Positions 28,652 to 37,888 of a stretch of DNA of 64,000 nt are shown one piece after another (position 1 is the stretch's first letter; every line of letters starts with the position of its first letter). Source of the stretch: Vallitalea sp. (GTDB lineage: Bacteria > Bacillota > Clostridia > Lachnospirales > Vallitaleaceae); contig JAOARM010000033.1 in the NCBI GenBank assembly GCA_025210515.1, positions 62,001 to 126,000 on the forward strand, written 5' to 3'. The notes below the pieces were generated by a model. That model ran no database searches. It was not told where the DNA came from and saw only the letters and a program-made list of their open reading frames with translations. The translations under genes and the position numbers were made by a program.

Positions 28652-29017
28652 TTAATTTTCTAAGTTATCCCAATAACCATTTAGCTCTTGCCATCCTATA
28701 AAACATTCAGATTTATTTTCACCACGTATTGAGCCTTTTAATCTAGCTATACTTAAACTAATTCCTTCTATATCATTTCTTTCTATACTAAACTGTACTC
28801 TTTTTTCTACTTCTTTCCATGCAGATTCTACATCATCAATATCAATAAGTGCTTGCTTCCAATTATTTTGTATTATATCTTTTTCTAACTTAGCTAACAA
28901 AGCAGGTACATTATCTGAATCAGAAAATGATTGTTTCATAAACCCTCCAGAATTCATAATAAATATAAATACTATTAAAACTAAGCTAGTAATTATGAAT
29001 GTCATGATTTTCTTCAT
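28652..29017 (-). CDS. DUF4363-family membrane-anchored protein
   Basis: About 121 residues with a single N-terminal membrane segment (about 5-22) and a helical outer part containing W-K-x-A-L and W-x-E-V-E-K-R-V-Q, which matches the DUF4363 proteins commonly paired with DUF421 proteins in spore-formers. The ATG at 29017 is preferred to a GTG at 29026 that lies too close to the AAGGA site. It follows the DUF421 gene by about 56 bp. Function unknown. Confidence 0.75.
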   Translation of the reverse strand: MKKIMTFIITSLVLIVFIFIMNSGGFMKQSFSDSDNVPALLAKLEKDIIQNNWKQALIDIDDVESAWKEVEKRVQFSIERNDIEGISLSIARLKGSIRGENKSECFIGWQELNGYWDNLEN

Positions 29018-29073
29018 TATTATCACTATCCTTTTTTATGTTAATTTCTATAATATTAATTCTATAATTAACT

Positions 29074-29781
29074 CTATACTTTTAGATGAGTATACAAACG
29101 ATCTTTATATAAATCTATAAATAGTTCTCCTGATGTATTGAGCATAGCTAGATATACTTCTGTAGGACTTTTGATTCCTCTACTTTTCAATTGACTATTT
29201 AGCCATATTTTATCAAGATTTAATTTCTGTAAATTATGTTCTAGTATAATACCATTATAAATAATTTCTGTGCTTAATCCTTGATAATCTGTTGATATAT
29301 TCATATCTTTTGGTGTAACTGGCTGATATTGACTTTTCTTTTGCACAGTTAATTTCCCATTAGTTTCTAATATAGCAAATTCTACTTGACCAATATCAAA
29401 TATATCATTGGTTCTAAGTTGTTCTAATAAATCATATAAGCTATATCTAATTTCTTTCATAGTAGTTTCTAATATTTTTCCATTTGCAATAAGTACCTGT
29501 GGTTTTCCATTAATGTAGTGAGATAATTGGGGAAATTTTATTGACGATAACTGTACTAAGAACACTAGTAATGCCCATACCACTAAACCTACCCAATGTG
29601 GCCATGCAGCTGAACTTAAATCTGTAGTCAATGTGGATGCCATTGATCCAATAGTTATTCCATTAATATATTCAAATAGTGTTAATTGACTAACTTGTTG
29701 TTTACCTAGTAGCCTTGTAAAGACTAGTAATGAGAAAAAAGCAATTATTCCTCTTACAACAACTACGATACCTTCATTCAA
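29074..29781 (-). CDS. DUF421 (YetF-like) membrane protein
   Basis: About 235 residues. Three membrane segments occupy the first 85 residues. RLLGKQQVSQLTLFEYINGI is the DUF421 signature, and the soluble C-terminal domain contains GKPQVLIANGKI. AGAGGTG lies about seven bases before a TTG start at 29781; a GTG at 29790 falls inside that site and is rejected. In Bacillus such proteins are spore-envelope or membrane proteins of unclear role. The DUF4363 gene downstream is its usual partner. Confidence 0.85.
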   Translation of the reverse strand: MNEGIVVVVRGIIAFFSLLVFTRLLGKQQVSQLTLFEYINGITIGSMASTLTTDLSSAAWPHWVGLVVWALLVFLVQLSSIKFPQLSHYINGKPQVLIANGKILETTMKEIRYSLYDLLEQLRTNDIFDIGQVEFAILETNGKLTVQKKSQYQPVTPKDMNISTDYQGLSTEIIYNGIILEHNLQKLNLDKIWLNSQLKSRGIKSPTEVYLAMLNTSGELFIDLYKDRLYTHLKV

Positions 29782-29968
29782 AACAATCACCTCTTTTATA
29801 AATTTTATATTAATATTAACGTAACAAAACAGCTAAATATAGTATTTGCTATATATAGAGAAATTATTATATTATTAAAAGTTCCAATCTAATCACACAT
29901 TATATTTATAAGCATAATATAATCATACCTATGTATGTTAAATACATATATCCAGGAGGTGATAATAT

Positions 29969-31327
29969 ATGGAATATAATCCTTATCAATTCAATTACAA
30001 ATACCTAATAGAAGGTGCAAGCTCAACTATTCCCTTAGCTAATGGTAAGTTTACAACTGAAATTAACTTTGATAATGCAGCTACTACCCCCCCACTAAAA
30101 TCCGTAATGAATGCAATTAATAATTTTTCACCTTGGTATTCTTCTATTCACAGAGGAACAGGCTATAAATCAAATCTATCGTCACAAGTATATGATGATG
30201 CAAGAAAAATAATTGCTGACTTTGTTAATATGGATAACAAATACTCAACTGTTATATTTGTTAAGAATACTACAGAAGCCATTAATAAAATAGCTTCTAA
30301 GTTAGCAGAATCGTCAAGAAAAGGTATTATATTATCTTCATATATGGAACATCATTCTAACGATTTACCTTGGAGAAAATATTTTAAAATAGATTATATT
30401 AATGTGGATGAAACTGGTAGACTTTCAATAGATGATTATATAAGAAAGTTAAAAAGATATAAAGGAATGATTAGATTAGTTACTCTATCTGGGGCTTCTA
30501 ATGTTACTGGTCATAAAACAGATATTCATTATCTAGCAAAATTGGCTCATAAATATGGTACAAAAATACTGATAGATGGTGCTCAACTTATTCCACATTC
30601 CCCAATTGATATGAAATCTAATTGTTCTGATGAACATATTGACTATCTAGTATTTTCTTCTCATAAAATGTATGCACCTTTTGGTACAGGTGTTTTAATC
30701 GGACCTAAGAAAACTTTTAGACAGGGCGCACCAACTCATGTAGGTGGTGGAACAGTTAAAATAGTTACACCAAATTTCGTTATGTGGGATGACCAACCTT
30801 ATAAAGAGGAAGCTGGAACTCCTAATATAATGGGCGTGGTAGCTCTTGTTAATGCTATTAAAACCCTTAATAAAATAGGGATGAAGAATATTGAAGACAT
30901 GGAATTAAATTTAACTGAATATGCACTTAATAAATTAAATTCTATAAAAGATATAAAAATATATGGTAATAATAAAGATTGCATTAATAGAATAGGTATT
31001 ATTACATTTAATATTATAGATATGCATCATTCTGTTGTTGCTAATATTTTATCAAAAGAAGCAGGCATTAGTGTAAGAAGTGGATGTTTCTGCGCGCAAC
31101 CATATATTCAAAAATTATTAAACTTAACTGATAAAGACATAGAAACCCATATAAAAAATCCTAATTATCCTCATCCAGGTATGGTTAGAATAAGTTTTGG
31201 GTTATATAATGATTATTCTGAAATTAACATATTAGCTAATTTACTAGAAAAAATCGTTTCAAACAAAAAATATTATAATGAATTATATTCTTCTAATGTT
31301 AATTTATCAAGTTCAGCAAGGTACTAA
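29969..31327 (+). CDS. Aminotransferase class V / cysteine desulfurase-like protein
   Basis: 452 residues. NFDNAATTPP opens the fold, the PLP-binding Lys lies in VFSSHKMYAPFGTGVLIG, and the mobile Cys loop reads SVRSGCFCAQPY, as in SufS/Csd-type desulfurases. AGGAGGTG precedes the ATG. No SufU, IscU or other Fe-S genes are near, and the protein is about 40-50 residues longer than SufS at its ends. A desulfurase or a related lyase is most likely; the physiological acceptor is unknown. Confidence 0.85.
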   Translation: MEYNPYQFNYKYLIEGASSTIPLANGKFTTEINFDNAATTPPLKSVMNAINNFSPWYSSIHRGTGYKSNLSSQVYDDARKIIADFVNMDNKYSTVIFVKNTTEAINKIASKLAESSRKGIILSSYMEHHSNDLPWRKYFKIDYINVDETGRLSIDDYIRKLKRYKGMIRLVTLSGASNVTGHKTDIHYLAKLAHKYGTKILIDGAQLIPHSPIDMKSNCSDEHIDYLVFSSHKMYAPFGTGVLIGPKKTFRQGAPTHVGGGTVKIVTPNFVMWDDQPYKEEAGTPNIMGVVALVNAIKTLNKIGMKNIEDMELNLTEYALNKLNSIKDIKIYGNNKDCINRIGIITFNIIDMHHSVVANILSKEAGISVRSGCFCAQPYIQKLLNLTDKDIETHIKNPNYPHPGMVRISFGLYNDYSEINILANLLEKIVSNKKYYNELYSSNVNLSSSARY

Positions 31328-31332
31328 AATAT

Positions 31333-31387
31333 AAATGGTATAACCTTTATTATAATTAATGCATTATAATTAGAGGTTATACCATTT
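31333..31387. terminator. Bidirectional hairpin between convergent genes
   Basis: AAATGGTATAACCT (31333-31346) pairs perfectly with AGGTTATACCATTT (31374-31387), and inner AT-rich sequence extends the stem. It lies between the convergent desulfurase-like and DeoR genes. The U-run is weak on both strands. Confidence 0.65.
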
Positions 31388-31393
31388 AAAATT

Positions 31394-32170
31394 CTACACT
31401 GTTATTACTTTAGTATATCTACTTAACTTTTCATATTCTTCTTCTTCGATTTGCTTATCTGTAATAATAAAATCAAAGTCACTAACATCTGCAAATTTTG
31501 AAAAAGATTTTCTGCCAAATTTACTACTGTCACATAAAAGATATTTTTCTCTAGCACAACTAATCATACATTCTTTTATTGCTGCTTGATTAGTGTCTGG
31601 TGTATATAGCCCTGTTTCAGTATCTATTCCATTAGTAGCAATAAAAGCTTTATCAACAGATATTTCTGATAATATTTTATTAGCAAAAGGGCCTAACGTA
31701 CAATGAAATCCTTTTCTTAACATACCACCAACTAGAATTACATTTAACCCTGTTACTTCCTCTAATTGCAATGCAATTTCAATATCATTAGTTACAATAG
31801 TTATATTTCTTTTTTCTTTTAATAAAGTTGCTAATTGATATGTAGTTGTACCAGTATCTATTAAAATAATATCTCCATTTTCTATAAATTCTAATGCTTG
31901 CGTAGCAATTAGTAGTTTAGAGTTACTATTCTTAACTTTTTTCTGTTCAGTATTTAATTCAAGTCCAGAGTTTTGAATACTAATAGCTCCACCATGTGTT
32001 CTTACTAAACGACCTGATTTTTCCAATTCGTTTAAATCATTTCTAATGGTTGCAGTAGAGACATTAAAAATACGACTCATTTCAGGTACATATATTTTTT
32101 CTTTTTCATTAACCATTTTTATAATTTGTTCTTTTCTCTCTTCAGCAAACAATGGTTTTGATGCCCCCAT
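31394..32170 (-). CDS. DeoR-family transcriptional repressor of the sugar cluster
   Basis: 258 residues. The N-terminal helix-turn-helix shows ERKEQIIKMVNEKEKIYVPE with VSTATIRNDLNELEKSGRLVRTHGGA. The C-terminal sugar-phosphate-binding domain shows ILIDTGTTTYQLA, VTNDIEIALQL and LCDSSKFGRKSFSKF. Such repressors sense a phosphorylated intermediate. It is the last gene of the 15-gene cluster, about 95 bp after the kinase, and presumably controls the promoters at 43000 and 47319. Confidence 0.92.
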   Translation of the reverse strand: MGASKPLFAEERKEQIIKMVNEKEKIYVPEMSRIFNVSTATIRNDLNELEKSGRLVRTHGGAISIQNSGLELNTEQKKVKNSNSKLLIATQALEFIENGDIILIDTGTTTYQLATLLKEKRNITIVTNDIEIALQLEEVTGLNVILVGGMLRKGFHCTLGPFANKILSEISVDKAFIATNGIDTETGLYTPDTNQAAIKECMISCAREKYLLCDSSKFGRKSFSKFADVSDFDFIITDKQIEEEEYEKLSRYTKVITV

Positions 32171-32266
32171 TCAACTATTCCCCCCTTTCCACATAGTCTA
32201 TTAGTATTTTAACAGTTTTTTACTTTTTTTCAAGTACTTTTATATGTTTTTCTTTTATTAATGAAA

Positions 32267-33766
32267 TCAATATATATTCTCAAGTGCTTTTATATTGTTA
32301 ATATATCTATTATATTGATGTTCATATATTTTATTATCTTCTTTATTATTAGTTATAGTATCTTTTGTTGAAACAAATCTGTGAATAGTATTTTCTATAT
32401 TAGAATACAACCCAATTCCATAACCTGCCATAACCGCACAAGCTAAAGTGGCTGAATCCGGTCTATCCATTGGCATATAATTACAATTAAGCATACTTGC
32501 TTTTATCTCGTTAAATAATATGCTTTTTGCACCACCTCCAACACCATATATAGTTGTTAGATTAAATTCATTAGAAAGTTCTTTTAATGTATTAGTGTAA
32601 AACTTATATTCATAACCAATTGATTCCATTATAGATCTAAACATATGTCCTCTAGTATGAGACCAGCTCATATGTAACCAAGAACCTCTTACCTTAGGAT
32701 TATTTGGACATGTCCTTCCAGAGAAATGTGGTACAAAAATTAATCCATCTGACCCAGCTGAAACTTTAGATGCTTCTTGATTTAAGTCATCAAAAGATAG
32801 TCCAACTTGATTAATAACACTATTTTTGAACCATGCAAGACACTGTCCACCTCCGCCTACGTAAGCTAACGGTGTCCATAATCCATCAATAATTGATCTT
32901 GCGTGAATAAGCGTTTTATTTTTTGTATCTGGCAAATAATTATTAGTACAACAAGCAAATACTGATGCAGTACCTGCAATATCTACAGCAATAGACGGCT
33001 TAGTGCATCCTGCTCCAAGTATTGTAGCTGCTGTATCACCACACCCAGCAATGATTTTAGTTCCTACAGCTAACATAGAGTCTTTAGAACCTTCTTCTGT
33101 TACTTCTCCAACGATATCCCAAGGATTACATATTCTTGGCATTTTCTCAATATCAACATTGAAATAGTCTAATAACTCAGTTGACCATTGCTTTTTATTA
33201 ACATCAGCAAATCCAGAAAAATGTAAATATGTATAATCAATATAGGCATCTTGCCATTTCATATTAACTAGTCTTCCTGCTATATATGTAGTGAGCATAA
33301 TAAATTTTTTGATGCGTTTATACTCGTTTGGTCTTGTATTTTTTCTCCATATTATCTTAGGGCCATGAGCATAGCTTATAGGGGCACCTGTTATTTCAAT
33401 AACTTTATCTTCACCATATGAACGAATATAATCCATACAAACTTCACATCTATTATCTAACCAAGAATCATAATTCCCAACAGGGTTAAAATCTTCATCT
33501 ATCCCCATAATTCCTGCCATTTGCCCATCCATACCTACTGCATATATATCTTCTGGATTTATATTAGTATGCTCTATAACTTTTCTAATTCCAATTACAA
33601 CAGACTGATAAATACTTTCTGGATCTTGTTCTATTCCTCCGTCATCCAGATAAATCAGTTTCGATCCAACAAATGTTTCCATTATGTTTTTACCATCTTC
33701 AGAAAATAATACAACTTTTGTTCCTTGTGTGCCAATATCTACACCAATTAAATATTTTGTTTTCAT
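32267..33766 (-). CDS. FGGY-family carbohydrate kinase (xylulokinase-like)
   Basis: 499 residues. The N-terminal ATPase motif GVDIGTQGTKVVLF, the central GMDGQMAG and the second-domain DIAGTASVFACC and YGVGGGAKS are FGGY hallmarks. The ATG at 33766 follows TTTGGAGG; a TTG four codons upstream overlaps that site and is rejected. It should phosphorylate the sugar, polyol or keto-sugar handled by this cluster. Xylulose, ribulose, fuculose-like sugars or others are all possible. Confidence 0.9.
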   Translation of the reverse strand: MKTKYLIGVDIGTQGTKVVLFSEDGKNIMETFVGSKLIYLDDGGIEQDPESIYQSVVIGIRKVIEHTNINPEDIYAVGMDGQMAGIMGIDEDFNPVGNYDSWLDNRCEVCMDYIRSYGEDKVIEITGAPISYAHGPKIIWRKNTRPNEYKRIKKFIMLTTYIAGRLVNMKWQDAYIDYTYLHFSGFADVNKKQWSTELLDYFNVDIEKMPRICNPWDIVGEVTEEGSKDSMLAVGTKIIAGCGDTAATILGAGCTKPSIAVDIAGTASVFACCTNNYLPDTKNKTLIHARSIIDGLWTPLAYVGGGGQCLAWFKNSVINQVGLSFDDLNQEASKVSAGSDGLIFVPHFSGRTCPNNPKVRGSWLHMSWSHTRGHMFRSIMESIGYEYKFYTNTLKELSNEFNLTTIYGVGGGAKSILFNEIKASMLNCNYMPMDRPDSATLACAVMAGYGIGLYSNIENTIHRFVSTKDTITNNKEDNKIYEHQYNRYINNIKALENIY

Positions 33767-33841
33767 ATTTTCCTCCAAATCCTCATAGCATATTAACTAA
33801 TGAAAATTATAAATTGATTACATAATATTCTTTTTGAGTTT

Positions 33842-33889
33842 TTAACACACTATATAAACATAAAAGCTAGCGTTCACATAGTGTGTTAA
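33842..33889 (-). other. Intercistronic hairpin (12-bp perfect stem)
   Basis: TTAACACACTAT (33842-33853) and ATAGTGTGTTAA (33878-33889) are exact inverse repeats in the gap between an oxidoreductase and the kinase. There is no U-run after it. A role in RNA processing, stability or partial termination is inference. Confidence 0.55.
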
Positions 33890-33958
33890 TATATATTCAT
33901 GTGTTATATAATTATTTTCATTAAATATTATGATACTAATCTTTTAATTCAAATTCCT

Positions 33959-35134
33959 TTACATGTCATCAACTTTTTGCCATGTCCTTGTTTCTGTTGA
34001 TTTCATAACTGCATCAAGGACTTGATTGCCTTTCCAACCATCATAGAAGTTAGGAGTTACATCTTCGTTATCTTTAATAGCTTTGAAGAAATCTGCAAAC
34101 TCATTAACAAAAGTGTTTTCATAACCTATAATATGTCCTGGTGGCCACCAATTGGCTATATATGGATGACAATCTTCTGTAACCATTATTGATTTGAATC
34201 CTTGTAATTCTTGTGGGTCTTCCAAATTAAAATACTGAAGTCTATTCATGTCTTCAAATTCAAATATTATTGTTCCTTTTTCTCCATTGATTTCAATTCG
34301 ATTAAAGTTTTTTCTTCCTCCAGCAAAACGTGTTGATTCAAAAGTACCTAAAGCACCATTTTTAAATTTTGCTAGAAATGAACATGCATCTTCAACAGTT
34401 ACATCAACCATCTCAATTTCATCTTCACTGCCATCTGCTTTTAGCATTGAACTTAATTTCTTTTCTACTACTGGTGCAGGTCTTTGCTTAATAAATGTTT
34501 CTTTCATTCCAACTACTTCGTCAATTTCATCACCTGTCATGAATCTTGCTAAATCAATAATATGTGCATTAAGATCACCATGAGGTCCTGAACCTGCAAT
34601 CTTTTTGTTTAACTTCCATATTGCTGGAAAATTAGGATCCATTATCCAATCTTGTAAATAAACAGCTCTTACATGATAGATTTTTCCAAGCTTTCCTTCA
34701 GCAATCATATTCTTTGCTAAAGCTGCCGCAGGACATCTTCTATAGTTATGACCTAGCATATTAACAATTCCTGCTTTTTTTGCTTCATCCATCATTTCTT
34801 TTGACTCTTTTGCATTCATAGATAAAGGTTTTTCACAAAAAACATGTTTTCCTGCTTTCATGGCAGCTATAGCTATTTCTTTATGATTTATTGTTGGTGT
34901 TGCAATATCTACAACATCAATATCATCTCTATTAATTATTTCTTGCCAATCGGTACAGTATTCTTCCCAACCAAAATCTTCAGCTGCTTGCTTAACTAGA
35001 TGTTCTGTTCTTCCACAAATTACTTTTTTTACTGGTTCAATTCCATTTTTGAAAAAAAATGGAGCAGCATCAATACCATAACTATGAGCTTTTCCCATAA
35101 ATTTATAACCAATCAATGCTATATTTAATTTCAT
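33959..35134 (-). CDS. Gfo/Idh/MocA-family oxidoreductase
   Basis: 391 residues. The NAD(P)-binding start (ALIGYKFMGKAHS), the family motif EKPLSMN, the catalytic-region Lys in that EKP and GPHGDLNAHIIDLARFM are clear. GTAGGAGGG precedes the ATG. Members oxidise or reduce sugar hydroxyl and keto groups at the expense of NAD(P). It lies between the kinase and the ABC-transporter binding protein and differs from the second family member at 41915. Confidence 0.9.
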   Translation of the reverse strand: MKLNIALIGYKFMGKAHSYGIDAAPFFFKNGIEPVKKVICGRTEHLVKQAAEDFGWEEYCTDWQEIINRDDIDVVDIATPTINHKEIAIAAMKAGKHVFCEKPLSMNAKESKEMMDEAKKAGIVNMLGHNYRRCPAAALAKNMIAEGKLGKIYHVRAVYLQDWIMDPNFPAIWKLNKKIAGSGPHGDLNAHIIDLARFMTGDEIDEVVGMKETFIKQRPAPVVEKKLSSMLKADGSEDEIEMVDVTVEDACSFLAKFKNGALGTFESTRFAGGRKNFNRIEINGEKGTIIFEFEDMNRLQYFNLEDPQELQGFKSIMVTEDCHPYIANWWPPGHIIGYENTFVNEFADFFKAIKDNEDVTPNFYDGWKGNQVLDAVMKSTETRTWQKVDDM

Positions 35135-35153
35135 AATATAAACCCTCCTACAT

Positions 35154-35191
35154 ATATATTGAATTAAGCAATAATGCTTAATTCAATATAT
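35154..35191 (-). other. Intercistronic hairpin (16-bp perfect stem)
   Basis: ATATATTGAATTAAGC (35154-35169) and its exact reverse complement (35176-35191) are separated by AATAAT. It lies between the binding-protein gene and the downstream oxidoreductase, just before its ribosome binding site. Hairpins after binding-protein genes often stabilise the upstream message; that role is inferred here. Confidence 0.65.
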
Positions 35192-35287
35192 TAACTTATA
35201 CCAAAGTATTATTTATGACTACAATGATTAATAATTATCTAGCATATTCTAAATTAAGTATTAATGACTATTACCATTAGTTATATC

Positions 35288-36322
35288 TTAATAACTAGAA
35301 TCTTCATCATAGAACTTTTCAACATTATCAGAAGTAACTGTAGATGCATTTAGAATAATTTGACGAGGAACTTCTTTCTCTAGAGTATCTGTTAAGCCTT
35401 CTCCTTTTGCTAATCTTTTAGCAACTTTTATTGCAGATCCTCCCATTGTTGGTGAATAAGTAAAAGAAGCTCTTATTAATTTATTTCCGTTTAACATCTC
35501 TTCATAAACACCTTTATTTCCACCTGCTCCTGTAAGGAACATTTCATCTTGTCTTCCTGCATTTTCTACTGCTAATTTAATACCTAATGTTTGTTCATCA
35601 TCATGAGAATATACTGCATCAATAGATGATTGAGCTTGTAATATATCTTCCATAGCTTTTAATGATGCTTCTCTAGAAAAGTTACCAGTTGCTCTTGCCA
35701 CTACATTAATGTCTGGGTAATATTTCTTAATAGTATCATTAAATCCATCTGATCTTAATTGTACAATCTCACATGGAATACCTAATATTTCTACAACATC
35801 ACCTTTACCACCTAATTCTTTTGCTATATAATGAGCCGCTGCTCTTCCGATTCCATAATTATCTCCTGCTAAGAAGCTAGTATACTTATCACTTGCTATT
35901 CCTCTATCAAGAACTAATAAAGGAATTCCTTTATCATATACTGTTTCACAGATTAAAGTTAATGGAGCAGATTCAAGTGGAAGAACAACCATAGAATCTA
36001 AATCCTCTTGAAGCAAATCTTCTATAGCTGCTACTTGTGCTGCTGGGTTATCTGACACAACAATTTTAATATCATATTCATCTGATTCTTTTTCTGCTTC
36101 TTTTTTTGCATATTCAATTAGAGCACCAACCCATTGGTTTGCTGGTGAAGGTAATGATACACCAATCTTATATTTTCTATCACTTTTTTTATCTGTTGTC
36201 TCATTAGTTTTTGTTTCTTCATTATTAGTATTATCTTTATTACCTTCATTATTACTTGAAGCACAACTAATTAATGTTAATGAAATTACAAATATTAGTA
36301 ACATACTTATGATTTTTTTCAT
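35288..36322 (-). CDS. Sugar ABC transporter substrate-binding lipoprotein (RbsB-like)
   Basis: 344 residues. Signal and lipobox LISCASS give a lipidated Cys near residue 20, followed by a low-complexity linker rich in Asn, Thr and Lys. The mature domain has VSLPSPANQWVGAL, DNPAAQVAAIEDLL and VYSHDDEQTLGI, typical of pentose/hexose periplasmic-binding proteins of the ribose type. AAAAGGAGAA precedes the ATG. It delivers the substrate to the permease and ATPase encoded just upstream. Confidence 0.9.
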   Translation of the reverse strand: MKKIISMLLIFVISLTLISCASSNNEGNKDNTNNEETKTNETTDKKSDRKYKIGVSLPSPANQWVGALIEYAKKEAEKESDEYDIKIVVSDNPAAQVAAIEDLLQEDLDSMVVLPLESAPLTLICETVYDKGIPLLVLDRGIASDKYTSFLAGDNYGIGRAAAHYIAKELGGKGDVVEILGIPCEIVQLRSDGFNDTIKKYYPDINVVARATGNFSREASLKAMEDILQAQSSIDAVYSHDDEQTLGIKLAVENAGRQDEMFLTGAGGNKGVYEEMLNGNKLIRASFTYSPTMGGSAIKVAKRLAKGEGLTDTLEKEVPRQIILNASTVTSDNVEKFYDEDSSY

Positions 36323-36383
36323 ATACCCATTCTCCTTTTATGTAATTAGTAGTTGTAAGTACCCACCCTTAATTAATCAGTAA

Positions 36384-36803
36384 TCAATCTTTATCTGCTA
36401 CATTTTTCAGTGAAGCGTTCATAACTGCCTCAACAACAACAATCTGTAAATCTTCACTTCCAATATTTTTAAATGTATGTTTGCTACCACTCTTAGTTAA
36501 ACAAATTGAACCTGGCTTCATTACATGCTTGTCCCCATCTACAGTCATTTCGCCTGTTCCTGCAATAACTAAATAAAATTCTTCGTTTTCATTATGTGGA
36601 TGTAAACCTATTGATGTTCCTTCTGGCAAAGTTGTAACATGTACAAAATTAACAAGTGTTTCAAAATCTTCAGGAAATCCAGGTACTGGTAATGCTGGCT
36701 CATAACCTAACATTTGACGGACATAAATATATCCTTCTCCACCATGACATCCTTCAACTGGATAATTAACAATTTCATTTTTGTGTCTTACTACATATGA
36801 CAT
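36384..36803 (-). CDS. Cupin-domain protein
   Basis: 139 residues with one cupin barrel. Motif 1 is GLHPHNENEEFYLVIAGTGEM (metal ligands His, His, Glu) and motif 2 is GSICLTKSGSKHTFKNIG with the last His. It lies between the permease and binding-protein genes of the sugar cluster. It may be a sugar isomerase, mutarotase-like or epimerase enzyme, or a sensor; the sequence does not decide. Confidence 0.8.
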   Translation of the reverse strand: MSYVVRHKNEIVNYPVEGCHGGEGYIYVRQMLGYEPALPVPGFPEDFETLVNFVHVTTLPEGTSIGLHPHNENEEFYLVIAGTGEMTVDGDKHVMKPGSICLTKSGSKHTFKNIGSEDLQIVVVEAVMNASLKNVADKD

Positions 36804-36897
36804 AATAACCTCTCCTTTTTTATAATATTATAATAATTTATTTTATAGAGAATTACGTTTTATTAACTTAATTCTCATAATTAAAACCAACTCTTTA

Positions 36898-37863
36898 TTA
36901 CCTATCTTTTCTTTGCATAAGAACTGCTGTTAATATAATAAGTCCCTTTACTGCTCCGTTAAGATACGGTGATATTCCTAATAAATTCATAATATTACTT
37001 ATTATTCCCAAAATTAATATACCTATAATTGCTCCTGATATTTTACCTTTTCCGCCGTTTAAAGATGTTCCCCCGATAATAACTGCTGTGATTGCATCTA
37101 ACTCATATAACATACCTGAAGAAGATGATGATACTGATGCAAGTCTAGCTGATTCAATCATAGCTGCTAAACCAATACAAAGACCTATAACCATATATGT
37201 TGCAATTTTAATTCTATCAACTCTTATTCCTGAGTAAACAGCCGTTTTCTCATTCCCACCAATAGCATATATGTATGTACCAAACTTTGTATTATTTAGT
37301 AAGAAATGTGCTATAATAGCTATTACAATAAAGATTATTACTGGTATTGGTACTACACCTAATTTTCCATTACCTATTTTTGTAAATGCTGGATCGTTCT
37401 TACCTATTAATGTTGCTCCATTTGCAAAATGAATTAAAAGTGATCTAGCTATTGTACTTATTGCTAAAGTAACAATAAAAGGAGCTAATTTTGCTTTTGA
37501 AATAAATAGACCATTAATAATACCTACTGCAATACCGGTTAAACAACCTGCCACAATACATAAGATGATAGGTAATCCTCTTGACTGCAATAATATAATA
37601 ACACCACCACTTAACGCAAGAACTGAACCAGCTGATAAGTCAATTCCACCACCAATAATTACAAATGTCATTCCAATTGCAATCAAACCTACTATAGACG
37701 TTTGTCTTAAAACATTCATGATATTTGAAACTTGAAAAAATTTATCACTTGCTATACTTGCAAAAATAACTAGTACTATAAGTGCAAATATTGAGCTATT
37801 TTCACGCCACAATTTGCTTATATAATTTGTTTTTAATTTTTTTGTGTTTTTCATATCACTCAC
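36898..37863 (-). CDS. Sugar ABC transporter permease (RbsC-like)
   Basis: About 321 residues with eight to ten membrane segments. GMTFVIIGGGIDLSAGSVLALSG and AVIIGGTSLNGGKG are the BPD-transporter family 2 signatures. AAGGAG lies nine bases before the GTG at 37863, which is preferred; a TTG at 37869 is only three bases from it. The stop of the ATPase gene is about 25 bp upstream. With RbsA- and RbsB-like partners it imports a pentose or similar sugar. Confidence 0.92.
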   Translation of the reverse strand: MSDMKNTKKLKTNYISKLWRENSSIFALIVLVIFASIASDKFFQVSNIMNVLRQTSIVGLIAIGMTFVIIGGGIDLSAGSVLALSGGVIILLQSRGLPIILCIVAGCLTGIAVGIINGLFISKAKLAPFIVTLAISTIARSLLIHFANGATLIGKNDPAFTKIGNGKLGVVPIPVIIFIVIAIIAHFLLNNTKFGTYIYAIGGNEKTAVYSGIRVDRIKIATYMVIGLCIGLAAMIESARLASVSSSSSGMLYELDAITAVIIGGTSLNGGKGKISGAIIGILILGIISNIMNLLGISPYLNGAVKGLIILTAVLMQRKDR

Positions 37864-37888
37864 TTGCAATTACTCCTTCTCTCTTTAT

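Noticed and set aside
33716..33735. TGGCAC inside the kinase gene as a further sigma-54 promoter
   Set aside because: There is no TTGC at the required distance and it lies within coding sequence.
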